Shown piece after piece: positions 1-8,657 of a DNA stretch of 18,937 nt (position 1 is the first letter of the stretch; every line of letters begins with the position of its first letter). The translations under genes and the position numbers were made by a program. Below the pieces are notes generated by a model. It had not been told where the DNA came from and did no database searches. It saw only the letters and a list, made by a program, of their open reading frames with translations. The DNA comes from DATGZX01 sp035296965 (GTDB lineage Bacteria; Planctomycetota; Planctomycetia; Gemmatales; Gemmataceae), in contig DATGZX010000195.1 in the NCBI GenBank assembly GCA_035296965.1, forward strand, positions 1 through 18,937, in the 5' to 3' direction.

Positions 1-181
1 CTCCCTCTGCCCCGTACTCGATGGTTCTAGTCGGTACGACTGGGAGGGCTGCTTGTACCAGTATGCCCTTGAAACGCATATTCCCGCATGCTATATCCCG
101 CCGTTGAGTTATTGCCATCAGCGGCAATCAAGAGAATACACCTGAGTATCCCATCCTCTTGCGGATTCAGGGGGTCTGAGC
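1..181. other. Upstream flank, no gene recognised
   Basis: I see no coding region with support here. A weak inverted repeat (ATTGCC at 111-116, GGCAAT at 123-128) could form a 6-bp hairpin in the leader of the first gene, but a repeat this short may be chance. The purine run AGGGGG at 169-174 lies 7 bases before the ATG at 182 and serves as the ribosome binding site of the first gene. I could not identify a convincing promoter. Confidence 0.4.
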
Positions 182-1216
182 ATGTCGTTAGCAACAAACA
201 CTCCAATGCGCGAATCCATGGGCTTCATGGACGCCCCGACCGACATGCAGCAGGTTCCGTCGTCTTCCTTCGTGGTCGAGGGCTGGGTTCTTTATCCACA
301 GGGAGCTGCGGATTCGTTGGAAGTTCATATTGATGATCGCGCAGCACAATGTCGGATTGATCGGCTTGTTCGTCCTGACGTAGCTAGAGTCTATCCAGAG
401 CTTGCGGCGGCCAATTCTCATGCTGGATTTCGCGCGCGGGTGTACGCAGCGGAGTTGCCGAATGGCACACACCGAGTTGCCTGCGTTGCCAGGAATGGAC
501 CCGCGTCGAAAGTGGTCTGCCAGACTGTCATTGAAGTACGCAGCAAGTTTCGCGAGGTAATCGCCGAGCGTTTCCTTTACGGCTCCGGTCTTGAAATTGG
601 GGCTTTACACGGCCCCTTGCCGGTTCCGGACGGCTGCTCGGTCAAGTACGTCGATCGCTACGATGTTGCCGGACTTCGAGCGCAATATCCCGAACTGGGC
701 CACGCGCATCTTGTGCCAGTCGATATCATCGATGACGGGGAGACGTTGAAAGCCATCGCCCCCGCCTCCCAAGACTTCATCATTGGCAATCACCTGCTTG
801 AGCATCTCCAGAACCCCATCGGAAGTCTCGAGCGATACATGGAAGTCCTCAAGCCGGGGGGTGTTCTATACATGGCTGTCCCCGATAAGAGAAGAACCTT
901 CGATATCAACCGGCCGGTTACGTCGTTAGATCATCTGTATCGCGACTATCGCGAGGGGCCGGCAGGCTCATACATGGAACACGTCCGTGAATGGGTTCAG
1001 TGTGTACAGCGCAAGGCCGGGGCCGCTGTGGAGCAGGGAATGCGGTGGATTGTTGAGAAGAACTACAGCATCCACTTCCATGTCTGGACGCCGGCGGCGC
1101 TGTTGGAAATGTTGGTTGATATTCGCCGTAGACTCTCCTTTCCCTTTGACATCGAGGCTTTCGTGGTTCACCCGCAGGAGTTGGAAACTATCTTGGTTCT
1201 TCGGAGGCAACCCTGA
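182..1216 (+). CDS. SAM-dependent methyltransferase with N-terminal beta-rich domain
   Basis: A 344-residue protein, probably a cytoplasmic class I methyltransferase acting on a sugar or glycan intermediate. The C-terminal two thirds carry the nucleotide-binding turn LEIGALHGPLPVP (about 137-149), then KYVDRYD (155-161), an acidic stretch VPVDIIDDG (178-186) and NHLLEHLQNP followed by LKPGGVLYMAVPD (about 203-235), the order seen in Methyltransf_11-like enzymes of glycan clusters. Residues ~30-120 look like a separate beta-sandwich domain (VEGWVLYP, RPDVARVYPELAAANSHAGFRARV). In my recollection such a domain precedes glycosyltransferases and methyltransferases in polysaccharide loci. The ATG at 182 is chosen because AGGGGG lies 7 bases upstream; later in-frame ATGs have no such site. 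The acceptor is unknown. It is the first gene of the + strand block, separated from the next intact gene by ~950 bases. Confidence 0.8.
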   Translation: MSLATNTPMRESMGFMDAPTDMQQVPSSSFVVEGWVLYPQGAADSLEVHIDDRAAQCRIDRLVRPDVARVYPELAAANSHAGFRARVYAAELPNGTHRVACVARNGPASKVVCQTVIEVRSKFREVIAERFLYGSGLEIGALHGPLPVPDGCSVKYVDRYDVAGLRAQYPELGHAHLVPVDIIDDGETLKAIAPASQDFIIGNHLLEHLQNPIGSLERYMEVLKPGGVLYMAVPDKRRTFDINRPVTSLDHLYRDYREGPAGSYMEHVREWVQCVQRKAGAAVEQGMRWIVEKNYSIHFHVWTPAALLEMLVDIRRRLSFPFDIEAFVVHPQELETILVLRRQP

Positions 1217-2166
1217 GCCAAGCCGCGCCGGTATGTGTGAGCCATGCGAGCGTGACGGCTGGGCGAGGGGGAAGGCATTGCTTCTGTCCATTGGGACGTC
1301 TTTGTGTGCCTTGGGCTTACAAACACCGCCCACCCTTGGTGCCTAACCCGTACCGTTGAACGCTTCACAAGAGCCGTGGCGGCTTCGAAAGGGGAATCGT
1401 CATGTGTTTTTCAGCGGAAGCGCGCTTCGGCGCCAGTGCGGCGCTGCTGCCCGCCGGTGCCTACTGCATCAGCCGGCCAGCTCGGGGAAAGTGGCGCTTT
1501 CAACCCAGAAATCCCATGGCAGAACGTCTTCAGCCATACGTTTCCCTTTCCTTGCTCTCCGCACCCGGAACACTCGCGACAAAAACGGACAGATCGGGGG
1601 CGGCAGCGCGAAATAGCTGCTCGAACAAAATGCCGTAGCCGCGTATGTGTGCCGGTCGCCGCGCTGTTCGCGCTGAGCTTATGTACATGCACCAGACGTC
1701 GATGGGGAAATGGCCACACCGGGAGATCAACGAAGCAGAAGGCAACATCGGCGACTCTGGCGCAGCACGCTCAGATCCTGCCGTAGACTTTTTCCTGCCG
1801 CCGCCGAGGTGCCGCTCGCAGCACCAACTCGGCAGTATCCAGCTCGGCTGGAGGAGAGAGAACTGAGCCCATGAAAAGATCAGCATTTCAAAGGCGATAG
1901 TTCAAATCGGTTCGTGGCAGTGAGACTCGTACTCGCCGGGAATTCGTCGGCCAGATGCTCGACTACGGACCGTCCAGTTTCGCCATAGCACCTCCCAAAA
2001 ATGTGCCAAGAAGAATCGGACAGCCTGGACATGATCCCTGTTTCGGCTTGACTTCTGGGCGTAGATCTGCAATAGGCTGCCCACGCAAATCTCCCCTTTC
2101 CTAACCGGCTGCTTTATCGTTCTGCGGAAGCGGTATACGCTGCGCCAAGGATGCCGGAGGAACAAA
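1217..2166. other. Long intergenic region with gene debris
   Basis: About 950 bases with no intact gene. Open frames exist on both strands but show no consistent family signature, apart from the short DUF6629-like start at 1402. At 1291-1320 a stretch containing 'cgtctttgtgtgcctt' weakly resembles the 'caccaagacgcgaagg' repeat family seen better at 16561-16627. The last bases carry a good ribosome binding site, GGAGG at 2156-2160, for the gene starting at 2167. The length suggests deletion or decay of former genes. Confidence 0.5.
1402..1638 (+). pseudogene. Truncated DUF6629-like membrane protein remnant
   Basis: A short frame of 78 residues. Its first ~22 residues (MCFSAEARFGASAALLPAGA and on) match the characteristic start of DUF6629 family proteins, small multi-pass membrane proteins of unknown function. 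A full family member would continue with several hydrophobic helices; here the sequence after about residue 25 turns polar and basic, and no other frame restores the helices. The start is credible: AAAGGGGAA at 1388-1396 sits 5 bases before the ATG. The likeliest reading is a gene that kept its start and lost the rest to deletion or frameshift. A short real protein cannot be excluded. The family assignment is from memory of the N-terminal motif. Confidence 0.4.
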
Positions 2167-2613
2167 ATGCCCAGCGAAGCCGAGGTCTTCCTAAATCGGT
2201 TGAACGCGATCAGTCTTTCCCAGCTTCGCTTGCCTGCGAACGCAGGCTGTCAACCTTCGATACCGGTCGATGTCGGCTATCTGAAGGAGAGGATCCGAGC
2301 TGTCAGGCACGAAAACCGTGACCTGCGCGAGACATTGGAGAAAACAGATAAAGACGTTCATGCATTGCGCCAGGAGCTTGATCAGGCGCACCAGGAGAAC
2401 CGAAACTTGAAAGAAGAGGCTGCCCGGCTCCTGGAGCAAGCAGTCCGGTACGAGAGACTTTGGCTAGTTGCTCAGCGCCAACTCGAGGAAGCCCAGGCCT
2501 CCTTGAGCTGGCGGCTGGCACACCGGGCTCATCAGATTGGCCAGTACTTGCGACCGCGGGGAAGAGAAATTGGCCCCTCGATGAACAAGGCCCAGGCGAA
2601 CGCCGACCCATGA
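2167..2613 (+). CDS. Coiled-coil protein ending in an SLSWR motif
   Basis: A 148-residue protein with no enzymatic domain. Residues ~36-112 are a continuous, strongly charged heptad-like coiled coil (LKERIRAVRHENRDLRETLE and on). It ends in ASLSWRLAHRAHQIGQYLRP (111-130), a basic amphipathic stretch. The same arrangement occurs in the N-terminus of the 4319 gene product and the C-terminus of the 13010 gene product. The ATG is supported by GGAGG at 2156-2160, 6 bases upstream. Its stop overlaps the start of the next gene as ATGA (2610-2613), so the two are translationally coupled. In many loci this module is fused to a GT2 enzyme, so it may be a scaffold or membrane-docking partner of the downstream glycosyltransferase. 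That role is inferred. Confidence 0.7.
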   Translation: MPSEAEVFLNRLNAISLSQLRLPANAGCQPSIPVDVGYLKERIRAVRHENRDLRETLEKTDKDVHALRQELDQAHQENRNLKEEAARLLEQAVRYERLWLVAQRQLEEAQASLSWRLAHRAHQIGQYLRPRGREIGPSMNKAQANADP

Positions 2614-3890
2614 CCATTTCGTCCTCGACACCGAAGGAGATGATGACGGTCCTGGCCCGACTAGCTCTCCGGGCATTCCTGGAGACGGGGTGTCGGCTCG
2701 ATTGCCGTCCGCGCTCCTTGCCTACAGCCAGTCTAATCATTCCCGTTCACAATCGCGCCGAGTTGACTTTGACGTGTTTGCAGTCGTTGGCGATGCGGCA
2801 GAATACGATTCCCCTGGAGATAATCATCGTAGATAACGGGAGCACAGATGAAACCCGGCAATTGCTGCGGCGAGTAAGAGGGCTTCGGGTGATTCGCAAC
2901 CAGACGAATCTCGGCTTCCCGAAAGCGGTGAATCAGGCCGCCATACAGGCGACGGGGCGCTTTCTGATCCTGTTGAATAACGACGTGCAGGTGCTTGGCA
3001 GGAGTATCGATCATGCCGTGGCGTTTCTCATGGCCAACGCCGATGTCGGCGCGGTCGGTGGTAAGGTCATCCTGTTGGACGGTACGCTACAAGAAGCAGG
3101 GGTCCTTATCGGCCAGGATGGGAGGGCGCTGCCTTGTGGGCGCGGCCGGTCGGCCGACGACCCCGCCTACTCCTTCCAGCGCGACGTGGACTATTGCTCC
3201 GGCGCGTTCCTGGCGACACGCAGAGACCTTTTCCTCGATTGCAACGGATTGGATGAAATCTTCGGCCTGGGGTACTATGAGGAGACTGATTTCTGCGCTC
3301 GCCTCTTACGTTCTGGCAAGCGGGTGGTGTTTTTGCCGGACGTGCGTATCTTCCATTTTGAAAACGGCACGTCCTCCGCGTTTCCCGATCTGCTGGAACT
3401 TCTTCAGCGTAATCATGGGATCTTCGTAACTAGGCACGCGAGCTGGCTCCCTACCAAGTCTGGTCCCGGTTGGTCGCCATTAGCGCTAAGGACATCGACG
3501 TGTCAGGCTTTCAATATCTTGATGGCCGAGCATGGCGCTACCTTTGTCTCCAACCGCGCGAATGTGCAAGAGTGGATCGCGCGGATGGAAACGCTCGATG
3601 GGTTCGTGACCCTGGTTGTGGTGGGTGTTGCCCCTGGGGCCCTGCGAGCCTATCTTGACGGCCTACCTAAGACGGTAGAAGTGCTTTCCTTGAATCCGTC
3701 GGAATTTCGTGACCTAATCGCTGCCAGGGGAAACTTCTACGATCTTTTTGCCATGCGTGATCCTGCGTTATTCGATACCCTCGCGCTATCTGACTACTTG
3801 AGGGCCAAGATTGCCGTCATCCGGGATGCTCACATCGAATTCGTTCACCCATCCAGTCTTCGGCGTATTCCCATGCGAAGGGCATCCTGA
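2610..3890 (+). CDS. Family 2 glycosyltransferase (GT-A)
   Basis: A 426-residue inverting GT2 glycosyltransferase, likely cytoplasmic or peripheral at the inner membrane, adding a sugar from a nucleotide donor. The catalytic domain runs from ~38 to ~280: SLIIPVHNRAELT (41-53), IIVDNGSTDETR (72-83), the metal-binding LLNNDVQ (121-127) and the acceptor-base region YYEETDFCARLLRSGKRV (222-239). This resembles the rhamnosyltransferase-like WcaE/GT2 group. Residues ~300-426 form an extra C-terminal part (FVTLVVVGVAPGALRAYLDG and on) that I do not recognise. The start at 2610 is chosen because the ATGA overlap gives coupling to the coiled-coil gene. The frame stays open 50 codons upstream, but that part lies inside the previous gene. 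An alternative start at 2641 has AAGGAG directly against it, which is too close. Donor and acceptor cannot be read from sequence. Confidence 0.85.
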   Translation: MTISSSTPKEMMTVLARLALRAFLETGCRLDCRPRSLPTASLIIPVHNRAELTLTCLQSLAMRQNTIPLEIIIVDNGSTDETRQLLRRVRGLRVIRNQTNLGFPKAVNQAAIQATGRFLILLNNDVQVLGRSIDHAVAFLMANADVGAVGGKVILLDGTLQEAGVLIGQDGRALPCGRGRSADDPAYSFQRDVDYCSGAFLATRRDLFLDCNGLDEIFGLGYYEETDFCARLLRSGKRVVFLPDVRIFHFENGTSSAFPDLLELLQRNHGIFVTRHASWLPTKSGPGWSPLALRTSTCQAFNILMAEHGATFVSNRANVQEWIARMETLDGFVTLVVVGVAPGALRAYLDGLPKTVEVLSLNPSEFRDLIAARGNFYDLFAMRDPALFDTLALSDYLRAKIAVIRDAHIEFVHPSSLRRIPMRRAS

Positions 3891-4318
3891 GCAAACGAGG
3901 GCGCACGTCTTGTCGCGGCAAAGAGAAACCAACCATCATGAAAGACAGGCTTGACCTGCTCGGAGCTCTTTGATATTGGAAGCCGCAGCCACCTGCTGGT
4001 TGAACGAGAGGTCATACGTGCTGCGCTGACCCGTCTGGGGATTGCCTGCCTTGCCATCGACTGGGCAGCACTACTCAGCCGGGTCGTTGGTCGCATGACA
4101 CTTCAAGATGCCCGTCTAGATTTTGGCGGCCGCCAGCTAGGGCGAACCCGGCCAATAAAACGGCCGTTCTGAGACATCAATTTCCTCGACTGCCACATCG
4201 ATGTGCTGACCGGCACAGCCAAGAGATCATAACCTTGGCGCTGCGGCTGGTTGAAAATCAGGAAACAGGTCGATAAGCGGGCAGGCCGAGCCCGGTGATC
4301 TGTCCGAAAGGAGATACA
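3891..4318. other. Intergenic region without a recognised gene
   Basis: About 430 bases between two glycosyltransferase genes on the same strand. Short frames exist on both strands (for example 3951-4172 on +), but none has a recognisable family motif or a good ribosome binding site. The only clear signal is the AAAGGAG site at its right end, used by the next gene. It may be the residue of a deleted gene or a leader holding a promoter for the 4319 gene; I could not pick out promoter hexamers. Confidence 0.4.
4307..4313 (+). promoter_or_regulatory. Ribosome binding site selecting a GTG start
   Basis: AAAGGAG lies 5 bases before a GTG at 4319. The frame is open further upstream to another GTG at 4295, but that codon has no purine-rich site at the right distance. 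The site therefore decides the start of the 928-residue bifunctional glycosyltransferase. Confidence 0.65.
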
Positions 4319-7105
4319 GTGCCTGAATCCTCGGAATTCGTAGGCTTGGCCGACAGCCAGCGCAAGACTGCCGGCCCGGACGAACTTCGAAGTTGCCTTG
4401 TGGTCAAAGAACAGGCGGTCCGGGCCTTGCGGGCCAAGGTCGCCGCGCTTGAGTACCTCGATAAGATTTCGGTCGGCCGAATCAGCTTGCTGAGCGCGCG
4501 GGCTGATGACATGGAGGCGCTCATCTCTGCAATGCAGGCGCACATCACCGGCACGGAAGCGCAATGCAATGCTAGCAATGCACAAGTTACGGCATTGCAG
4601 GCCCAGCTCGCCGAAATGGCTGGCAGCGCAGCGTGGAAGCTGGTTCAACTCATGCGCCGCGCAAGACAGGTCATGTGTCCGACGGGAAGTGGCCGAGAGA
4701 AAGTTTACTTGCTTGGTCGCCAGACCTGGCGAACCTACCGAAGAGAAGGATCTCTACGCGTCCTTGCCAAGATTCGGAGGAAGATGCTCGGCATTGGCTC
4801 TCGTGCGACGCGCAAAGCTTTGCGTGCCCTCAGGAGCGGTAGCGAGGTGATTGAAGGGTTAGGATCTTGGTTCCGCCGCGCCCGGCCGGCCATCGGGCCG
4901 GTCGGCACGGTGACGGAAAGTGGACAGCAGCTCCTTGCAATACCGGAGCCGACGCCGGATACCAGCGCGCCTGAACCTTTCCCGGAGAACCCGGAGGCGG
5001 TTTCGAACCCCGTGCCCGCGAGCACTAGGGCTGGCATACGCTGGTGGGAGAAGCCCGAGGCAGCGATCGACCTGCCGATTTTGCGGGAGATCCTCGCCAA
5101 TCCCCCGCGCGTTCCTTCTGGTCCAGTACTGGTGGACGTGATTGTACCGGTATATGGTGGTTTGGATTTTGTGCTGCGCTGTTTACGCAGCATCCTGGCG
5201 GCATCCTCCGCGACAGCCTACGAGCTGATCGTGATCAACGATGGCAGCCCCGATCCGGCAGTATCAAACTGCCTCCGCTTGATTGCCGAGCGGGGCCTTC
5301 TTACTCTGATCGACAACCCTTCGAATCTAGGATTCGTGCGCAGCGCGAACCTCGGCCTGTCTCGAAGCCCCGACCGGGATGTCGTCTTGCTGAATTCGGA
5401 CACCGAGGTCTACGGCAATTGGCTGGACCGCTTGCGCAAGGCGGCATACTCGGGCGAGAATGTCGCAACCGCTACGCCGCTTTCAAATAACGCAACGATT
5501 TGCAGTTACCCCCGATTCTTCGACGATAACCCCATTCCCAGCGGGATAGACCCTGCGTCTTTAGATGCCATCTGCGCCCGCGTCAACGAGGGCGCCGCGG
5601 TGGATATCCCGACAGGCGTCGGCTTCTGTTTGTATGTGCGCCGTGATTGCGTCCGGCAGATCGGTCTGTTTAATGCCCAGCTGTTCGGCCGAGGTTACGG
5701 TGAAGAGAATGACTTTTGCATGAGGGCCCACGATTCCGGGTGGCGCCACGTCCTCGTTGCGGACACGTTTGTTTACCACCGGGGGGGAGTGTCGTTCGGA
5801 ACTGAGAAAGCCTCTGCTGTTGAACGGGCCGGCGATATCCTGAACCAGAAGCACGCCAGATACTCAGCTCTCGTCGGGGGGCACCTGGCCAACGACCCGG
5901 CGCATCCATTGCGCCGCCGAATCGATCTGGCACGAGTCGCCGGGTCGAAGCCTGCTATGCTTTTCGTCCTCCACGACCTTGGAGGAGGCGCGGAGCGCCA
6001 CGTGCTCGATATGGCGTCGCGACTCGAAGAGGAAGGCACGAGAGCGCTAGTTCTGCGTCCGGCCGGCGATGGGAACGTGCGGCTCGATTGCCCGGCCGTA
6101 GCCGACACCCCAAACCTTCTTTTTGACGCACGCGAGGAATACTGGACCTTGCGAGAGGCTTTGCTTGATCTTGGCGTGCAGCACGTTCACTTCCATCACC
6201 TCATCAACGTACCTGGGCAGGTGATGAACATCATTGCTGATCTGAATTTGCCGTATGACTGTACGCTACACGACTATTACGCCATCTGTCCCCGTATCAA
6301 TCTGATCAACGGAACCGGTGCTTACTGTGGCGAGCCGAATGAACAAGGTTGCCAGCTATGCATCGACAAAAATCTCAGCTATCAGGGAAACAGAGTCGAT
6401 GTAGGTCAATGGCGACGCGCTCACGGCGATTGGCTTGCAGGTGCCCGAAGGGTGTTCGTGCCTCATGCGGAGGTCGGCAAGCGTTTGGCTCGGCACTTCT
6501 CGCGAATCGATTTCGTTGAGCGCCGGCACTTCGAACGGGCGATGCGCCCCCGGAACGTGTGTGCCCCGTTTAGTCCTGATGAAACCCTGCGTGTGGCTCT
6601 CCTTGGCACGCTTGCACCTCACAAGGGGCTGGAAATCGTTCTCGCTTGCGGCCGTGATGCCCTGGCTCGGAACCTACCGATCCGCTTCCACATTATCGGA
6701 CACCCTACGTCTCCGGAGATTCTCGCACTTCCCAACGTGGCCTGCACCGGCGCTTACAAGGAAGATGCAGTGTTTGATCTCCTTGAAAAAGAACGATGCC
6801 ATTGCGCATTCTTCCCCTCACTTTGTCCGGAAACCTACAGTTACACGCTTTCGATTGCCCTCATGGGCCAGTTAACCCCGATCGCGTTTGATTTCGGCGT
6901 CCAAGCGGAGCGGATCCGCGAAATAGGCTTTGACTATTTGCTGCCACCGACGACCGATCCTGTGCTCATCAACGACCGCCTGCTCCAGTGTTCGGCCACG
7001 TTTGGCGATCTACCAACGGACTTGAATCCAAGCTTCGGGCAGTACCACAACCTCTTGGCCGATTACTACGGACTCTGCAGGGACCAGCTTGCCGAAGCGG
7101 CTTGA
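4319..7105 (+). CDS. Bifunctional glycosyltransferase: coiled coil, GT2 and GT4
   Basis: A 928-residue fusion. Residues ~20-100 are coiled coil, ending in GSAAWKLVQLMRRARQ (102-117), a variant of the SLSWR motif. A basic then proline-rich linker follows (120-265). The GT2 domain (270-495) has VDVIVPVYGG, VINDGSPDP (305-313), metal-binding LLNSDTE (357-363) and GYGEENDFCMRAHDSGW (459-475), so it looks catalytically complete. The GT4 (GT-B) domain (545-925) has LHDLGGGAERHV (551-562), HDYYAICPRI (651-660), LLGTLAPHKGLE (761-772) and CPETYSYTLSIALMG (836-850). In the EX7E position E838 is present but the second glutamate is Ile846. Cysteines 657, 670, 678 and 681 form a C-x12-C-x7-C-x2-C pattern. 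It would add two successive sugars to a growing chain. Its paralogue is the inverted gene at 11000-12988. The GTG start follows AAAGGAG. Confidence 0.85.
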   Translation: MPESSEFVGLADSQRKTAGPDELRSCLVVKEQAVRALRAKVAALEYLDKISVGRISLLSARADDMEALISAMQAHITGTEAQCNASNAQVTALQAQLAEMAGSAAWKLVQLMRRARQVMCPTGSGREKVYLLGRQTWRTYRREGSLRVLAKIRRKMLGIGSRATRKALRALRSGSEVIEGLGSWFRRARPAIGPVGTVTESGQQLLAIPEPTPDTSAPEPFPENPEAVSNPVPASTRAGIRWWEKPEAAIDLPILREILANPPRVPSGPVLVDVIVPVYGGLDFVLRCLRSILAASSATAYELIVINDGSPDPAVSNCLRLIAERGLLTLIDNPSNLGFVRSANLGLSRSPDRDVVLLNSDTEVYGNWLDRLRKAAYSGENVATATPLSNNATICSYPRFFDDNPIPSGIDPASLDAICARVNEGAAVDIPTGVGFCLYVRRDCVRQIGLFNAQLFGRGYGEENDFCMRAHDSGWRHVLVADTFVYHRGGVSFGTEKASAVERAGDILNQKHARYSALVGGHLANDPAHPLRRRIDLARVAGSKPAMLFVLHDLGGGAERHVLDMASRLEEEGTRALVLRPAGDGNVRLDCPAVADTPNLLFDAREEYWTLREALLDLGVQHVHFHHLINVPGQVMNIIADLNLPYDCTLHDYYAICPRINLINGTGAYCGEPNEQGCQLCIDKNLSYQGNRVDVGQWRRAHGDWLAGARRVFVPHAEVGKRLARHFSRIDFVERRHFERAMRPRNVCAPFSPDETLRVALLGTLAPHKGLEIVLACGRDALARNLPIRFHIIGHPTSPEILALPNVACTGAYKEDAVFDLLEKERCHCAFFPSLCPETYSYTLSIALMGQLTPIAFDFGVQAERIREIGFDYLLPPTTDPVLINDRLLQCSATFGDLPTDLNPSFGQYHNLLADYYGLCRDQLAEAA

Positions 7106-7232
7106 GTGCCTGTCGGCTGAGGGGAAAAGATTCTTGCCGGGCAGAGTGCGGGTCGGCGTTTCCCCAGCGCGATGACGTGCGACGCACTGGGTGGTCGCAA
7201 GAGGAAGCCCGGATATTAAGGAGTCGATGGGC

Positions 7233-8450
7233 ATGCAGATGATTCAGCACGGTCCGCACAAACAACGACAAGCATCGACCGGCGCAACTACTGTCGTTGT
7301 CTTCACAACGCTTCCCTGGAACAGCGCCTGCCCGGTGCTGCGTCTCCGCGGACCGGCGCGATATGCAGGCATAAGTGTTTTGCCGGGAAATGTCGGCGAG
7401 GTTGCGTACCTGGACCGGATTCCCGGCGCTGGCCTTGTCATCATCCAACGCGACTTCCCGCGCCATAAGCACATATTTCAGGGCGTCATGGCGACTGCCC
7501 GCCGGCATCAGGTTCCCATTATCTACGAAAGCGACGACCTGCTGCTCGACTTACCGGAAGATCATCCCGACAAGGCTTACTATCGGGACGCATGGTTTCC
7601 AATCATGCGTGCTCTCCTGGAGGCAGACGCCGTAACAACAAGCACGGAGACGCTTGCTGGCTATTATCGTCTGTTCAACCCCAACACACGTGCTCTGCCG
7701 AACTGCATCGATCCTGAACTGTGGCCGGTTTACCGAGCACCTACTGTAGGCAATTGCCCTTCCGTGGTGATCGGCTACATGGGTACGCACACGCATGTAA
7801 CGGATCTTCGTGACGTTGCCTCTCCCCTTGTCACTGTACTCGAAGAAAATGCCGGCCGAGTTCAGCTCAAGGTCTGGGGGCCGCCGCTTCCTCCGCTGCT
7901 GGCGAACCGTCCCGATGTACTCTGGGAGCCGTTGAACTTGGTCGATTACCGGCAATTTGCCGAATTCGCCTCCAGGCAGCGCTGCGACATTTTCATTGCC
8001 CCGTTACGCGATAACGAGTTCAACCGTTGCAAAAGCCACCTCAAATTCCTTGAGTACAGCGCCCTTGGCATTCCCGGCGTTTACAGCCGCGTCATTCCAT
8101 ACGAAGACGTCGTTGTGGACGGTCAGAACGCTCTGTTTGCTTCCACTTCCGACGAATGGCGGGCAGCGCTTCGGCGCTTAATCAACGATCCATTGCTTCG
8201 TGTTCAAATAGGCAACCGCGCCCAGCAATCGGTTCGCGAACACTGGCTTCTCACGGAGCAAGCTGCCCGGTGGCGTGAGTTTTACGATGACGTACCTGCG
8301 CAAAGGCGTCAAACTTCAAAGAAACCACTATCCCAGGGGCCTTTGCGACATCTTGGGATGCAGCTCCAGAAATTCGAACAGGAGCTTGAACAGAAGGAAC
8401 TTGTTGTCCAGCTGCTGACGCGCTCGCTTGCTCAGATGCAAGACTGCTGA
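7233..8450 (+). CDS. Family 4 glycosyltransferase with C-terminal coiled coil
   Basis: A 405-residue GT-B enzyme. The N-terminal half has VVFTTLPWNSACPVLRLRGPAR (22-43) and IIYESDDLLLDLP (96-108). The C-terminal half has IGYMGTHTHVTDL (180-192), the WGPP segment (215-218) and the donor-binding stretch KSHLKFLEYSALGIPGVYS (267-285) with Glu274, then GQNALFA. This is the pattern of GT4-like enzymes that sit in polysaccharide loci. The last ~35 residues (LQKFEQELEQKELVVQLLTR) form a short coiled coil. Start choice: AAGGAG at 7218-7223 is 9 bases before the ATG at 7233; ATGs at 7227 (3 bases from it) and 7239 are alternatives, and the frame is open to a GTG at 7191. It lies 127 bases after the fusion gene, so shared transcription is plausible. 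It is the last gene of block 1. Confidence 0.82.
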   Translation: MQMIQHGPHKQRQASTGATTVVVFTTLPWNSACPVLRLRGPARYAGISVLPGNVGEVAYLDRIPGAGLVIIQRDFPRHKHIFQGVMATARRHQVPIIYESDDLLLDLPEDHPDKAYYRDAWFPIMRALLEADAVTTSTETLAGYYRLFNPNTRALPNCIDPELWPVYRAPTVGNCPSVVIGYMGTHTHVTDLRDVASPLVTVLEENAGRVQLKVWGPPLPPLLANRPDVLWEPLNLVDYRQFAEFASRQRCDIFIAPLRDNEFNRCKSHLKFLEYSALGIPGVYSRVIPYEDVVVDGQNALFASTSDEWRAALRRLINDPLLRVQIGNRAQQSVREHWLLTEQAARWREFYDDVPAQRRQTSKKPLSQGPLRHLGMQLQKFEQELEQKELVVQLLTRSLAQMQDC

Positions 8451-8657
8451 GAGGCTATTCCTTGCTCGAGATCCGGATCCAATGAGAAAGGGAGGAAGTG
8501 CTTTTTCTTGTCTGTAGAACAGTCGTTAGTGTTGCCGACGCCCCATTTCGCGACTTTCGCCAGCGTGCATGAGTAACCTGTATCCCTTCCGGCGTATCCC
8601 GAAGTAGGCAGGCTGTCCTTAACTTTCCGCGCCCCCCCAGCGCTGCCGGGACGCTGG
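8451..8657. other. Convergent intergenic spacer
   Basis: A spacer of about 200 bases between the ends of the + and - strand blocks. CCAGCG (8638-8643) and CGCTGG (8652-8657) form a 6-bp GC stem with an 8-base loop, directly after the sulfotransferase stop on the - strand. It has no T-tract on that side, so it is at best a weak or factor-dependent terminator. A T-run at 8502-8506 lies after the + strand gene, but I see no strong stem before it. Confidence 0.3.

Noticed and set aside
1304..1786. Open frame of 160 codons on the + strand
   Set aside because: Cys/Arg-rich composition without domains, no ribosome binding site, and it competes with the DUF6629-like frame.
4103..4648. Open frame of 181 codons on the - strand
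   Set aside because: Overlaps the well-supported 4319 gene and its ribosome binding site; no motif recognised.
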